Shown: positions 55,917 to 62,988 of the stretch, piece by piece
How the letters are laid out: the number at the start of each line of letters is the position of its first letter
Position numbering within the stretch: the first letter of the stretch is position 1
Notes under the pieces: model-generated
Told to the model about the DNA's origin: nothing
Seen by the model: only the letters and a program-made list of their open reading frames with translations
Database searches by the model: none
Program-made: the position numbers and the translations under genes
NCBI RefSeq assembly: GCF_026250525.1
Contig: NZ_CP111063.1
Span: forward strand, 36,319 to 100,318
Source of the DNA: Chondrinema litorale
GTDB taxonomy: Bacteria > Bacteroidota > Bacteroidia > Cytophagales > Flammeovirgaceae
Direction of reading: 5' to 3'
DNA length: 64,000 bases

Positions 55917-56287
55917 GACTGGTCTTTGTTTTCGTAAGACTCTACCAACTTTTTAAGCTCATCTATTTCTTTGGCAGAAATTTCTTTTTCTTCTACCATA
56001 AACGAAAGCACATTTTGGACCGAACCACCAAAGAAATGCTTCACCATTTGCTTAAAGCTGGTTTTTCTGTATTCTTCTTGCTGCACTAATGGATAATATT
56101 CGTGAGTCTTGCCATATGCTTTGTGGCCAACATATCCTTTTTTCTCTAATAATCTCACTACCGAAGAGACTGTAGTATAAGGTGGTTTTGGCTCAGGTAT
56201 TTGTGCCATTATATCTCGTACTAATCCCTTTTCTAATCGCCAAAGGATAGACATGATGTATTCTTCATTTTTACTTAATTCTTCCAT
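55913..56287 (-). CDS. BlaI/MecI/CopY-family transcriptional repressor
   Basis: About 124 residues from the ATG at 56287 (MEELSKNEEYIMSILWRLEK). The frame opens five codons earlier (MYIHF), but the start at 56287 agrees with family length and the usual LTKAEE-like opening. The winged helix has LVRDIMAQIPEPKPPYTTVS and SVVRLLEKKGYVGHKAYGKT, and the C-terminal dimerisation part has FKQMVKHFFGGSVQNVLSFM. BlaI repressors bind short palindromes as dimers and are cut by BlaR1-type proteases. A palindrome of this kind lies 35 bases upstream (56322-56334), and the sensor gene overlaps its 3' end by 4 bases, so the pair autoregulates. Confidence 0.93.
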   Translation of the reverse strand: MEELSKNEEYIMSILWRLEKGLVRDIMAQIPEPKPPYTTVSSVVRLLEKKGYVGHKAYGKTHEYYPLVQQEEYRKTSFKQMVKHFFGGSVQNVLSFMVEEKEISAKEIDELKKLVESYENKDQS

Positions 56288-56321
56288 AAAATGAATATAC
56301 AAACTAAATCTCAGTTAATCA

Positions 56322-56334
56322 ACTAAATTTTAGT
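56322..56334. promoter_or_regulatory. BlaI-type operator in front of blaI-like gene
   Basis: ACTAAATTTTAGT is a perfect 6-1-6 palindrome, overlapping a TTG (minus strand, 56319-56321 region) that could be a -33 element; a near-match to TAnnTTTG lies about 14 bases downstream. The same 13 bases recur at 54659-54671. Confidence 0.7.
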
Positions 56335-56427
56335 AGGTAGATGGATTTATTTGATTTTTCTATCATAATTGCCTCCAGGTAGGACTTTTAATCGTAAATA
56401 ATAATGTAAGCAAGTTGTATTAAACCG

Positions 56428-56814
56428 ATGAAAGCAGGACAATTTCTAATAAAAGGAGAGCAAGCCGAAAAGTACATCACTGGCTTTTTAAAGTTGAACT
56501 ACAGTCCAGTGTATTTGATGAATAAAAATAAGATGCTCATTATTGTTGCAGAGCAATATAGCTTTAGAAATAACTCGTCTTTTACACTCACTTTTGTGAT
56601 TTTTAAAGAAGAGATTGAAGGTGAAAATTATTTAAGAATACAAATAATTGGTGGAGGTTCAGGTACTGGTTTTTTCAATTTCGACTTTGGGAAATCGAAA
56701 GAGTCAATTAAAGGCATCTATAATGACCTTAAAGGTTATTGCCAAACACAAAAGTACTGGATTAGTAATTTGGAAATGCTCCCAATTGCCGATGGGTTTG
56801 AGTACAAAGAGTAA
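56428..56814 (+). CDS. Small soluble protein of unknown function
   Basis: A 128-residue protein without signal peptide or membrane segment. It begins MKAGQFLIKGEQAEKYITGF and has a likely alpha/beta fold: strands MLIIVAEQYSF, FTLTFVIFKEEI and YLRIQIIGGGSGTG, then a helix KSKESIKGIYNDLKGY. The glycine-rich turn IGGGSGTGFFNFDFGK is its most striking part. I do not recognise a family. It is divergent from the blaI-like gene and 42 bases before the next gene, so it may lie in that gene's unit. It also could be regulated by the operator 94 bases upstream at 56322, since that palindrome lies between the two divergent starts. Confidence 0.7.
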   Translation: MKAGQFLIKGEQAEKYITGFLKLNYSPVYLMNKNKMLIIVAEQYSFRNNSSFTLTFVIFKEEIEGENYLRIQIIGGGSGTGFFNFDFGKSKESIKGIYNDLKGYCQTQKYWISNLEMLPIADGFEYKE

Positions 56815-56855
56815 GATATATGTCTATATTGTAAATGAAGAAATATCAGTGAAAG

Positions 56856-57368
56856 ATGAAGAAATTACTAAATATAATTTTTACTATCTGTATTCTTAAC
56901 TCAGCTTTTGCTCAAGAAAAAATCCTCAGTAAATATGATTTTAACAGCGGAAATTATTCACTTGTCTTTGAGGATGTAAAAGTGAGAGAAATTGAAACAT
57001 CATTAAAAGAAACAATCATTTTTGATAATGACACAATTGATCTTGCAATAGAAGATGATTTGCTGCTCAACCCAATTAAAAAAGACTTTATTTTTAATCA
57101 TTTTATAATAAAAGATATAGATACTTTAAATCAGTTGCAAATGCAGTTGACTGGTTTTAGAGAGAATGCTATAAATCTCTGTGGTTATGATTATCTGATT
57201 TACATTTTGGAAGATCAAAAAAATGTAGCTGAATTACACTTAAACATTGAATGTAAAAATATAGTAACTCCATGGGGTACTTTTGATTTTGAAATTTACC
57301 CTTATCATTTAATAAAAGGAGAGCAAATAACATCTCGAGAATTAGAACAGATATTATCAATAAAATAA
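56856..57368 (+). CDS. Exported protein of unknown function
   Basis: A 170-residue protein with signal peptide MKKLLNIIFTICILNSAFAQ. The mature part begins EKILSKYDFNSGNYSLVFED and is rich in acidic and hydrophobic strands (DVKVREIETSLKETIIFDND, DTIDLAIEDDLLLNPIKKD, VAELHLNIECKNIVTPWG). There is one Cys-containing stretch (NLCGYDYLIYIL) and no known catalytic motif. The fold may be a small beta-sandwich. It follows the previous small gene by 42 bases and converges with the PARP operon across a hairpin. Confidence 0.7.
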   Translation: MKKLLNIIFTICILNSAFAQEKILSKYDFNSGNYSLVFEDVKVREIETSLKETIIFDNDTIDLAIEDDLLLNPIKKDFIFNHFIIKDIDTLNQLQMQLTGFRENAINLCGYDYLIYILEDQKNVAELHLNIECKNIVTPWGTFDFEIYPYHLIKGEQITSRELEQILSIK

Positions 57369-57385
57369 TATCTTAATAACAAATA

Positions 57386-57431
57386 CCTTGGCACTGAAAG
57401 TCTGTACCAAGGCATTGTCTAAATTTTTTTG
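57386..57431 (+). terminator. Terminator between convergent genes
   Basis: CCTTGG (57386-57391) and CCAAGG (57407-57412) form a 6-bp stem, extendable past a mismatch, with a T-run (57424-57430) about 11 bases downstream. A moderate terminator for the plus-strand unknown gene. Confidence 0.55.
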
Positions 57432-57433
57432 AC

Positions 57434-57712
57434 CTAGTTTAATGAAGAAACAATTCCGATATCATACTGAAAAGCAAATTGCATATTAAAATAGATACGA
57501 TAACTACCTGTAAAGAAATAGCTCCATTCGCAGTCTACAATTGTAAGTTGTTTCATAAATTCAGAAACATCCGATTGCATGGCAAAATAGCCTTCGCTTC
57601 GTAAATACTCTTTGATATCGAGTGTGGTAACATGGCCTTTTTCTTTGGCTAAAAACAAAGCTGCTTCTTCTACAGCACCAACAGTAAGCGGATTTAATTT
57701 TCTATCGTTCAT
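57434..57712 (-). CDS. Small winged-helix-like protein, partner of the PARP gene
   Basis: A 92-residue protein beginning MNDRKLNPLTVGAVEEAALF. The middle part (TTLDIKEYLRSEGYFAMQSD, then VSEFMKQL) has the look of a small winged-helix or helix-turn-helix fold: two helices, a turn and a third helix, then strands WSYFFTGSYRIYF. Its start lies 8 bases after the stop of the PARP gene, in the same direction, so the two are co-transcribed and probably work together. It may bind DNA or the PARP itself. I know no named family for it. Confidence 0.75.
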   Translation of the reverse strand: MNDRKLNPLTVGAVEEAALFLAKEKGHVTTLDIKEYLRSEGYFAMQSDVSEFMKQLTIVDCEWSYFFTGSYRIYFNMQFAFQYDIGIVSSLN

Positions 57713-57720
57713 AGTAGGTT

Positions 57721-58953
57721 TTATTTTCTGATTTCGACTAAGTATCTAACTGTACACTGGTTTTCATTATAGATAATGTATTCATTATTGATTAAGTCAG
57801 CCCCACCTTTAGCATAAAGGCTATCGTAATCTCCTTTAGACTTTAGCATGGTTTCGTCTAAGTTATAGTGCCAAGATTCGTGGTTTTGGGTTTTTAACTG
57901 GTTACCTGTATGCACTTCGTAAATGGCTAGATAAGCTTTGTCTGAGTTTCCGCCAGACCAGTAAGCTCCACGGTAAGAAGTATAGTTGAGCGACTTCTTA
58001 AACTTATCTGCAAAGTACAATCCGTAACCAAACATTTTACCCGTAATAATGGCATTGATTGGTCTCAACACAAGTCCTGTTCCTAGTATAGACATCCAGT
58101 TTTCGTTTCTGCTGCCATGCCAAAAGAGTTCTGTACTTTTCTTTCTCTTTGTAGCAAGTGTATTGTTAAAATTGCCTTCTGTTCTAATGTTGGAAACTTT
58201 GTAAGCTTTATAAAAAAGGTCTTTATCAACGCCCATCATTTTCTTAATTCTTCTAATGCTTTTCGATGAGTGTTCTTCTTCAATAGTAATTCCCAGTTTT
58301 TTAAGAATAGAGATTTTCTCCACTTCTTCTGTATCGTCATTTTGAGAAACCATATCAAACTGACTACGCATTACGTCTAAGGTTTCTTGTTCGCTGGCAA
58401 TGAGTTTATTAATCTCATCGATTGTCATTTTAGAAGTAACTAAGTGGTCTTTTACATTAGACATTTTTCTAGGAATAATGCCATACAGCTTAAGAAGAGC
58501 AACATTAAACGCTGGACGCTGCATTCTTGGTTTAATTCTGCCTGCAAGGTCGTTCAATAAAGTCTGAGCTTCTTCTAACTGCTGCTTGGTAACTTGGTCG
58601 GCAGTTACATTGTAATGGTCTTCCATCGACTTGTTTGAGTATTGGTACAAGTCTTTCATTAAAAGGTTTACAGTTGCTTCAGTGATATCGTCAAAGTCAA
58701 TCACATTCTCTTTTTTATCTTTAAAAAGGTGTGTTTGATCTTGATAACCTTTTCTTATTTTCTCATTGTATTTCTTTTTCCATTGAGAAACCGGATATTC
58801 TGCTTCGGCACCTTTCGCACCAACTCTTCCATAAACTACCGAAAACATCCCACCTGGTTTTTCAGACATTTCGTAATACTTGTTATTGTTTTGATCACTC
58901 ACCATTATAAGGCGGCATTTTCTAAGATTTTGAGAAGAGTCGATTTGTTGCAT
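57721..58953 (-). CDS. Bacterial poly(ADP-ribose) polymerase (WGR + regulatory + catalytic domains)
   Basis: A 410-residue PARP. The WGR domain covers about 10-85 (CRLIMVSDQNNNKYYEMSE, FSVVYGRVGAKG with the Y-G-R form of the motif). The helical regulatory domain spans about 95-225 (LMKDLYQYSNKSMEDHY, YGIIPRKMSNV). The ADP-ribosyl transferase domain follows (about 245-410) with the H-Y-E triad: His279 in ELFWHGSRNENW, Tyr313 in YGLYFADK and Glu391 in NNEYIIYNENQCTVRYLVEI. The glutamate means it should elongate poly(ADP-ribose), as in eukaryotic PARP1. It has no zinc fingers. PARPs are rare in bacteria, and here it is paired with a small winged-helix-like gene. No PARG or macrodomain gene is seen in the window. 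A role in DNA repair or phage defence is inferred. Confidence 0.93.
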   Translation of the reverse strand: MQQIDSSQNLRKCRLIMVSDQNNNKYYEMSEKPGGMFSVVYGRVGAKGAEAEYPVSQWKKKYNEKIRKGYQDQTHLFKDKKENVIDFDDITEATVNLLMKDLYQYSNKSMEDHYNVTADQVTKQQLEEAQTLLNDLAGRIKPRMQRPAFNVALLKLYGIIPRKMSNVKDHLVTSKMTIDEINKLIASEQETLDVMRSQFDMVSQNDDTEEVEKISILKKLGITIEEEHSSKSIRRIKKMMGVDKDLFYKAYKVSNIRTEGNFNNTLATKRKKSTELFWHGSRNENWMSILGTGLVLRPINAIITGKMFGYGLYFADKFKKSLNYTSYRGAYWSGGNSDKAYLAIYEVHTGNQLKTQNHESWHYNLDETMLKSKGDYDSLYAKGGADLINNEYIIYNENQCTVRYLVEIRK

Positions 58954-59209
58954 TTTCTTTTAAGTTTTGGTTGACATGCTACAAATCAATAGAGGCAGTC
59001 CGTACACTATTTACGAACTAAAAAAATTATCAGATTTTTTTCGAAAAATTTAAAAAAGCTTGATTTTTTACGATAAACAGAGATTTTGAGCTAACTCTTT
59101 GTACCTTAAATCCGTTTTTAATACCAATATTTTGGCTTTTTTTTTACGATTACTATCTTAAACTAAAGATTCTAAAATCTTTAATGCACCCATTTTTTAA
59201 TCCAATTAC

Positions 59210-60541
59210 ATGAAAAAGTATTTTTTAATTTTACTATGCTTATCATTTGCAAACTTCGGTAATGCACAAATTCCAGAAGAGGCATTTACCTTGACAAACT
59301 CCATGTACAAGCTTTGGGAAAATGGCGAAACAGATAAAGCATTAGAAGCCTCATTAAAACTGTATGAGCTATACCTTCCATTTCTAACCGACAGGATTCA
59401 TAACACTTTATCTCAGAAAGTACTAGCAGCAGAAGACACCTCTCAAATTTATAATTATGTAGACAAACTATATGCAGCGAATAATGCGGAGATTAATGAG
59501 TTAATTAGTCCATTTTATTATTGGACAAAAGTTAAAACAACTAAAAATCCTGAAAAACTTGAACAAGCTTTTATCAATCTAAGCGGAACACTATCCGACA
59601 GCTCAAACTATAAAACAATGGCTGAGCGATATTGCTTATTGGCGATTAACGATCTAGAAAATAGCCTTGTAATAGATAAGCAAATGCGGAAAAATTTACT
59701 TCAGAAGATCATTAATAATCTAGAAAAATATCCTGATCTCACTAAAAGTGTTCAAGGTAGAAGCTTAACCGAAGAGCGTGCTTGGAACCGATATTTATTG
59801 GCTTACAGCTATTATACCTTGTACAATTCATTTGAAAAAAATGGGGAATATTTGGTTAAAGCGGCTGCTTACAGTCCAGATATGTTAGACTTGAATGTAG
59901 TACATGCCTATTTTTATGATGCAGCATTGCTTACTGACGATACTGATAATATTGGCTACAAATCTGTTTATGCCAACTATTTAATAGAAAACAACCAAAC
60001 AGAAGATGCCCTTAACCTTTATACTGAAGTGACTTTTAATTCACCCACAGATGAAAACCTAGAAACACTAAAAGAGATTTATAATAGCAGTGCGCAAAAA
60101 GAAGATTTTAATACCTATTGGTTTAACTACATCAATAAAATGGCAAAGTCAACACCTGCAGTAGCTTTTGACTTTACTGATGAAAAGTTAGATTTAAGCA
60201 AAAAATCTGGTAAGTGGATTTTTATAGATATATGGGGAACTTGGTGTGCGCCATGTGTTAGAGAACTACCAAAGTTGCAATCTTTTTATGTGGATAATAG
60301 CGCAAATTCTGATTCTAATTTAAAGATTTATACTCTATGCACTCCTGATAAAAACCTACCCGAATTTATGACTAAAAATAACTATACTTTCCCTGTTAGC
60401 GAAATTGATAAGGAGTCTACCATAAAACTTGAAGTGCAGGGTTATCCCACTAAAATACTCATTACACCAGAAGGCAAATATCTAGTAATTCCATTCGACA
60501 CAGAATGGCAAACTTACGTAAAAAACTACGCTTTACTTTAA
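59210..60541 (+). CDS. TlpA-like thioredoxin-fold protein with helical N-terminal region, exported
   Basis: A 443-residue protein with signal peptide MKKYFLILLCLSFANFGNAQ. Residues about 25-300 are helical and TPR-like (TDKALEASLKLYELYLPFL, NYLIENNQTEDALNLYTEVT). The C-terminal thioredoxin fold (about 315-443) has WIFIDIWGTWCAPCVRELPK with the redox pair Cys346 and Cys349, and the cis-Pro segment EVQGYPTKILITPEGK. TlpA-type proteins reduce or oxidise cysteines outside the cytoplasm; the helical part may bind a partner. It is divergent from the PARP gene with about 255 bases between, so a shared control region is possible but no operator is obvious. A GC-rich terminator follows. Confidence 0.9.
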   Translation: MKKYFLILLCLSFANFGNAQIPEEAFTLTNSMYKLWENGETDKALEASLKLYELYLPFLTDRIHNTLSQKVLAAEDTSQIYNYVDKLYAANNAEINELISPFYYWTKVKTTKNPEKLEQAFINLSGTLSDSSNYKTMAERYCLLAINDLENSLVIDKQMRKNLLQKIINNLEKYPDLTKSVQGRSLTEERAWNRYLLAYSYYTLYNSFEKNGEYLVKAAAYSPDMLDLNVVHAYFYDAALLTDDTDNIGYKSVYANYLIENNQTEDALNLYTEVTFNSPTDENLETLKEIYNSSAQKEDFNTYWFNYINKMAKSTPAVAFDFTDEKLDLSKKSGKWIFIDIWGTWCAPCVRELPKLQSFYVDNSANSDSNLKIYTLCTPDKNLPEFMTKNNYTFPVSEIDKESTIKLEVQGYPTKILITPEGKYLVIPFDTEWQTYVKNYALL

Positions 60542-60552
60542 ACCATTAATCA

Positions 60553-60587
60553 CCCCACTCGGAACGAGTTCTGGGTGGGGGTTTTTA
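60553..60587 (+). terminator. Strong intrinsic terminator after the TlpA-like gene
   Basis: CCCCACTCGGAAC (60553-60565) and GTTCTGGGTGGGG (60568-60580) pair over 13 positions with two G-T wobbles and a tiny loop, followed by GTTTTTATT. Confidence 0.88.
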
Positions 60588-60708
60588 TTAGATGATAATT
60601 TGGTTGAAATGTATAGTGTCTCTATAAGTTATTTTTGCCAATCGAAAATCTCAATATTTTTATACTTATAGTAGTTAAGAACACCTTATATTAATATCAA
60701 ATCTCTAT

Positions 60709-61524
60709 ATGACAAAAACTCAATTCTTTATTTACTTCATAATATTTCTTGTAATTGATAATTCATTTGGGCAAACTCTAAAAATTACGGGATATGATGA
60801 TCAGACTAGAAGAAAATATATAGCTAACTACACAGATAACTATTTAAATGGTCAATATTATGAATATGTAGGGAAGAAAAAAGTATTAGAAGGATATTTC
60901 TCAAAGGGTTTTAAAAGCGGTACTTGGCTTTATTATCATGATAATGGCAAATTGGCTATAGAAGTAAACTATGATGAAAACGAATTAAATGGGATAGCTA
61001 AAGAGTTTGACAGTAAAGGAAGAATAAGGGCAAAAATATCTTATAAAGATAACCAAAGACATGGAACCTGTTTTATTTATTCACCTAAAAAGGATGAACT
61101 TTATTTAACAATTAACTATAATAAAGGTGAGTTAGAAGGAGAAGTAATTGAAAATGACGAGAGGTCTAAAACAATCATCAATTACTCAAAAAATAAAAGA
61201 AATGGAGCAGGTGGCTTTATTGATGCGAATGGAGACTTTAATAAAATAACTGAATATCAAGATGGAAAAGTTGTAGATGATTATATAGTTTATAACCTCT
61301 CTTTAAAGCCTAAAGAGAAATACTTGATAAATCCAAGAGGGGAGTTTTATAAGAAAATTATCTATGAAGGTGAACAGATAGTAGAAGAAGTACTTTTGGG
61401 TAACATTGACACTTCATTTATGTATTCTAAATATATGTGGGAAGAAGAAAAAGTAAAGTTTCTTTTATTCTATGTAGAAAATGGTGAATCAAACATTTTA
61501 GCTCCCATATATTATAGCGAATAA
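60709..61524 (+). CDS. MORN-repeat (YwqK-like) exported protein, first copy
   Basis: A 271-residue protein with signal peptide MTKTQFFIYFIIFLVIDNSF. MORN-variant repeats occupy about 45-180: GYFSKGFKSGTWLYYHDNG, NYDENELNGIAKEFDSKG, SYKDNQRHGTCFIY and NYNKGELEGEVIENDERS. Each repeat is about 23 residues with the G-xW/xxYY pattern. Proteins of this YwqK family are often called antitoxins by similarity, but the exported copies in Bacteroidota are of unknown role. The C-terminal 90 residues (YIVYNLSLKPKEKYLINPRG and on) lack repeats. A second MORN gene follows 167 bases downstream, likely a paralogue. Confidence 0.82.
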   Translation: MTKTQFFIYFIIFLVIDNSFGQTLKITGYDDQTRRKYIANYTDNYLNGQYYEYVGKKKVLEGYFSKGFKSGTWLYYHDNGKLAIEVNYDENELNGIAKEFDSKGRIRAKISYKDNQRHGTCFIYSPKKDELYLTINYNKGELEGEVIENDERSKTIINYSKNKRNGAGGFIDANGDFNKITEYQDGKVVDDYIVYNLSLKPKEKYLINPRGEFYKKIIYEGEQIVEEVLLGNIDTSFMYSKYMWEEEKVKFLLFYVENGESNILAPIYYSE

Positions 61525-61560
61525 CATCGATGCTCCTAATCCAGATAGGCTATTGGTACT

Positions 61561-61627
61561 AAAAACCTTACTATAATTGGCTCGCTCAAATACATACCTT
61601 TCGACATGAAATCATAATAGTATTATG
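61561..61627. other. IS630-end-like sequence and palindrome between the MORN genes
   Basis: CCTTACTATAATTGGC (61566-61581) matches the left end of the IS630-type element at 47895-47910 (CCTCACTATAATTAGC) with two differences. No matching right end was seen nearby. Just downstream, CATAATAGTATTATG (61613-61627) is a perfect 7-1-7 palindrome, about 65 bases before the next start codon. Confidence 0.3.
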
Positions 61628-61690
61628 ACGTTTTCTCTTCAAATAAGCTATATAATATAACTAGTTTCATTCGAAGAACACATTTCATAA

Positions 61691-62476
61691 ATGAAAAACT
61701 TAATAAAAATAGGTTCAATTTTATCAGTGATAGTAATACTTATCTTCATATATTTTCAAGTTTTTCTGCAAAAAGAATATGAGGTGTATTACAATGAGAA
61801 TGGAACTTTAATATATAAAGTTTCTCTTGAAAATGGATTGCGAAATGGCGAATTTGTTCAATACGATAATGATGGAAATTTGCAATTAATTAATAATTGG
61901 ATAGATGGGAAAAGAAATGGATATTATACTTCTTACTTTAAAAATGGTAAGGTGGAAAAAAAAGGATTTTTCAAAGATGATTCATTAAGTTCAGAATATA
62001 CTTTTTTTGATAGTTTAGGAAATAAAATCGAAAAAGGTAATTATTTAGATGGAAAGTTACATGGAGATATGTTTGGATATTATCCAAATGGCCATATTAA
62101 AACTCAAGCCTTTTTTAAAAATGGACTTTTAGAAGGAAAAGTCATTACTTATTATCCAAATGGTAAAATGCATAAGTATAAATATTATCATAAAGACTCA
62201 CTAATGTATTTAAAAGGCTTTAAAGAAGATGTTGATGATCTTTATTTATGCAAATTACCCATTAAGGTAACAGAAATCAATGGCCAAGATTCAACGAAGA
62301 AAACATTTCAAATTAAACTTCTCCATTCTATGCTAAATGATTATGGAATTGCCGTTGAATTAGAGCAAGAGAATTCTCCTCCGTTAATATTATTATCTGA
62401 TAGTTCTTCTGTTATTTTAGAAGAATCTCCAAAAGCAGGGATAAATGTGATTAAAGGGAAATTAAAGGGAAATTAG
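61691..62476 (+). CDS. MORN-repeat (YwqK-like) protein, second copy, C-terminus frameshifted
   Basis: A 261-residue protein with an N-terminal membrane helix (IGSILSVIVILIFIYFQVFL). MORN-type repeats fill about 35-175: YYNENGTLIYKVSLENGLRN, NGEFVQYDNDGNLQLINNW, NGYYTSYFKNGKVEKKGFF, HGDMFGYYPNGHIKTQAFF and EGKVITYYPNGKMHKYKYY. The frame ends in KGKLKGN at 62476. An 11-bp direct duplication (62451-62472) sits right before the stop. Deleting one copy restores a longer frame, ending at 62547, with the extra C-terminus LVELELPNQLVRGEYNFNYE. So the gene probably lost its natural end, of about 20 residues, through this insertion. Confidence 0.82.
   Translation: MKNLIKIGSILSVIVILIFIYFQVFLQKEYEVYYNENGTLIYKVSLENGLRNGEFVQYDNDGNLQLINNWIDGKRNGYYTSYFKNGKVEKKGFFKDDSLSSEYTFFDSLGNKIEKGNYLDGKLHGDMFGYYPNGHIKTQAFFKNGLLEGKVITYYPNGKMHKYKYYHKDSLMYLKGFKEDVDDLYLCKLPIKVTEINGQDSTKKTFQIKLLHSMLNDYGIAVELEQENSPPLILLSDSSSVILEESPKAGINVIKGKLKGN
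62451..62472 (+). repeat. 11-bp tandem duplication in the second MORN gene
   Basis: TTAAAGGGAAA occurs at 62451-62461 and again, without a gap, at 62462-62472. The extra 11 bases shift the frame and create the TAG at 62474-62476. Removing one copy joins the MORN frame to an open stretch that ends at 62545-62547. Confidence 0.93.
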
Positions 62477-62547
62477 TTGAACTAGAACTACCTAACCAAC
62501 TCGTTAGAGGTGAGTACAACTTTAATTATGAATTCAAAAACGAATAA

Positions 62548-62910
62548 TACTATTGATCAGGTAATTCTTTCACAGTCGCATTAGCGATACAATATATGTA
62601 GCTAACCGCTAATTACACTTGCATCAAATAATCAGAAAGAGATTTTTATTAAAAAAGGGAAAAGTCTTAAATGGAACAAAGTATGTAGAGTTTCAACTTC
62701 CAAACAAAAAGAGCTTTTGGTGAATAGTTACTGTACAGAGAGAATAAATTATTATAAAAATCTTCGAGTTTCACTTACGCCATAATTTTTTAAATTCAAA
62801 AACATAGTACTTTTATATGGCTTACAATACCGGTTTTTCTATATCATTTGGTTATTACAATCCTGATTATTCATTTTTTGTTGATCGAAAAATTTCTATT
62901 GACTTAAATA
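62548..62910 (+). other. Decayed DNA between MORN gene and insertion sequence
   Basis: This stretch has no intact gene. Fragments of coding-like text occur: 62638-62718 reads KEIFIKKGK in one frame, then after a one-base shift KVLNGTKYVEFQLPNKKSFW before a stop, reminiscent of the lost C-terminus of the MORN gene (KGKLVELELPN). A 37-codon frame at 62817-62930 (MAYNTGFSISFGYYNPDYSF and on) runs into the left end of the insertion sequence, so it may be the start of an interrupted gene. I think these are remnants. Confidence 0.4.
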
Positions 62911-62923
62911 TAGGACTTACGCA
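62911..62923 (+). repeat. Left terminal inverted repeat of the insertion sequence
   Basis: TAGGACTTACGCA, the exact reverse complement of 63987-63999. Confidence 0.92.
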
Positions 62924-62988
62924 ATATTAAATTTCTCTAGTAAAAATGCTCAAAATTTGAGAGATTGTTTTTTTTAATACTAATTTAT

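Noticed and set aside
60709..62476. The two MORN/YwqK-like genes as a toxin-antitoxin pair
   Set aside because: The antitoxin label is by similarity only. Both proteins have export or membrane segments and no toxin gene is adjacent, so I describe them only as MORN-repeat proteins.
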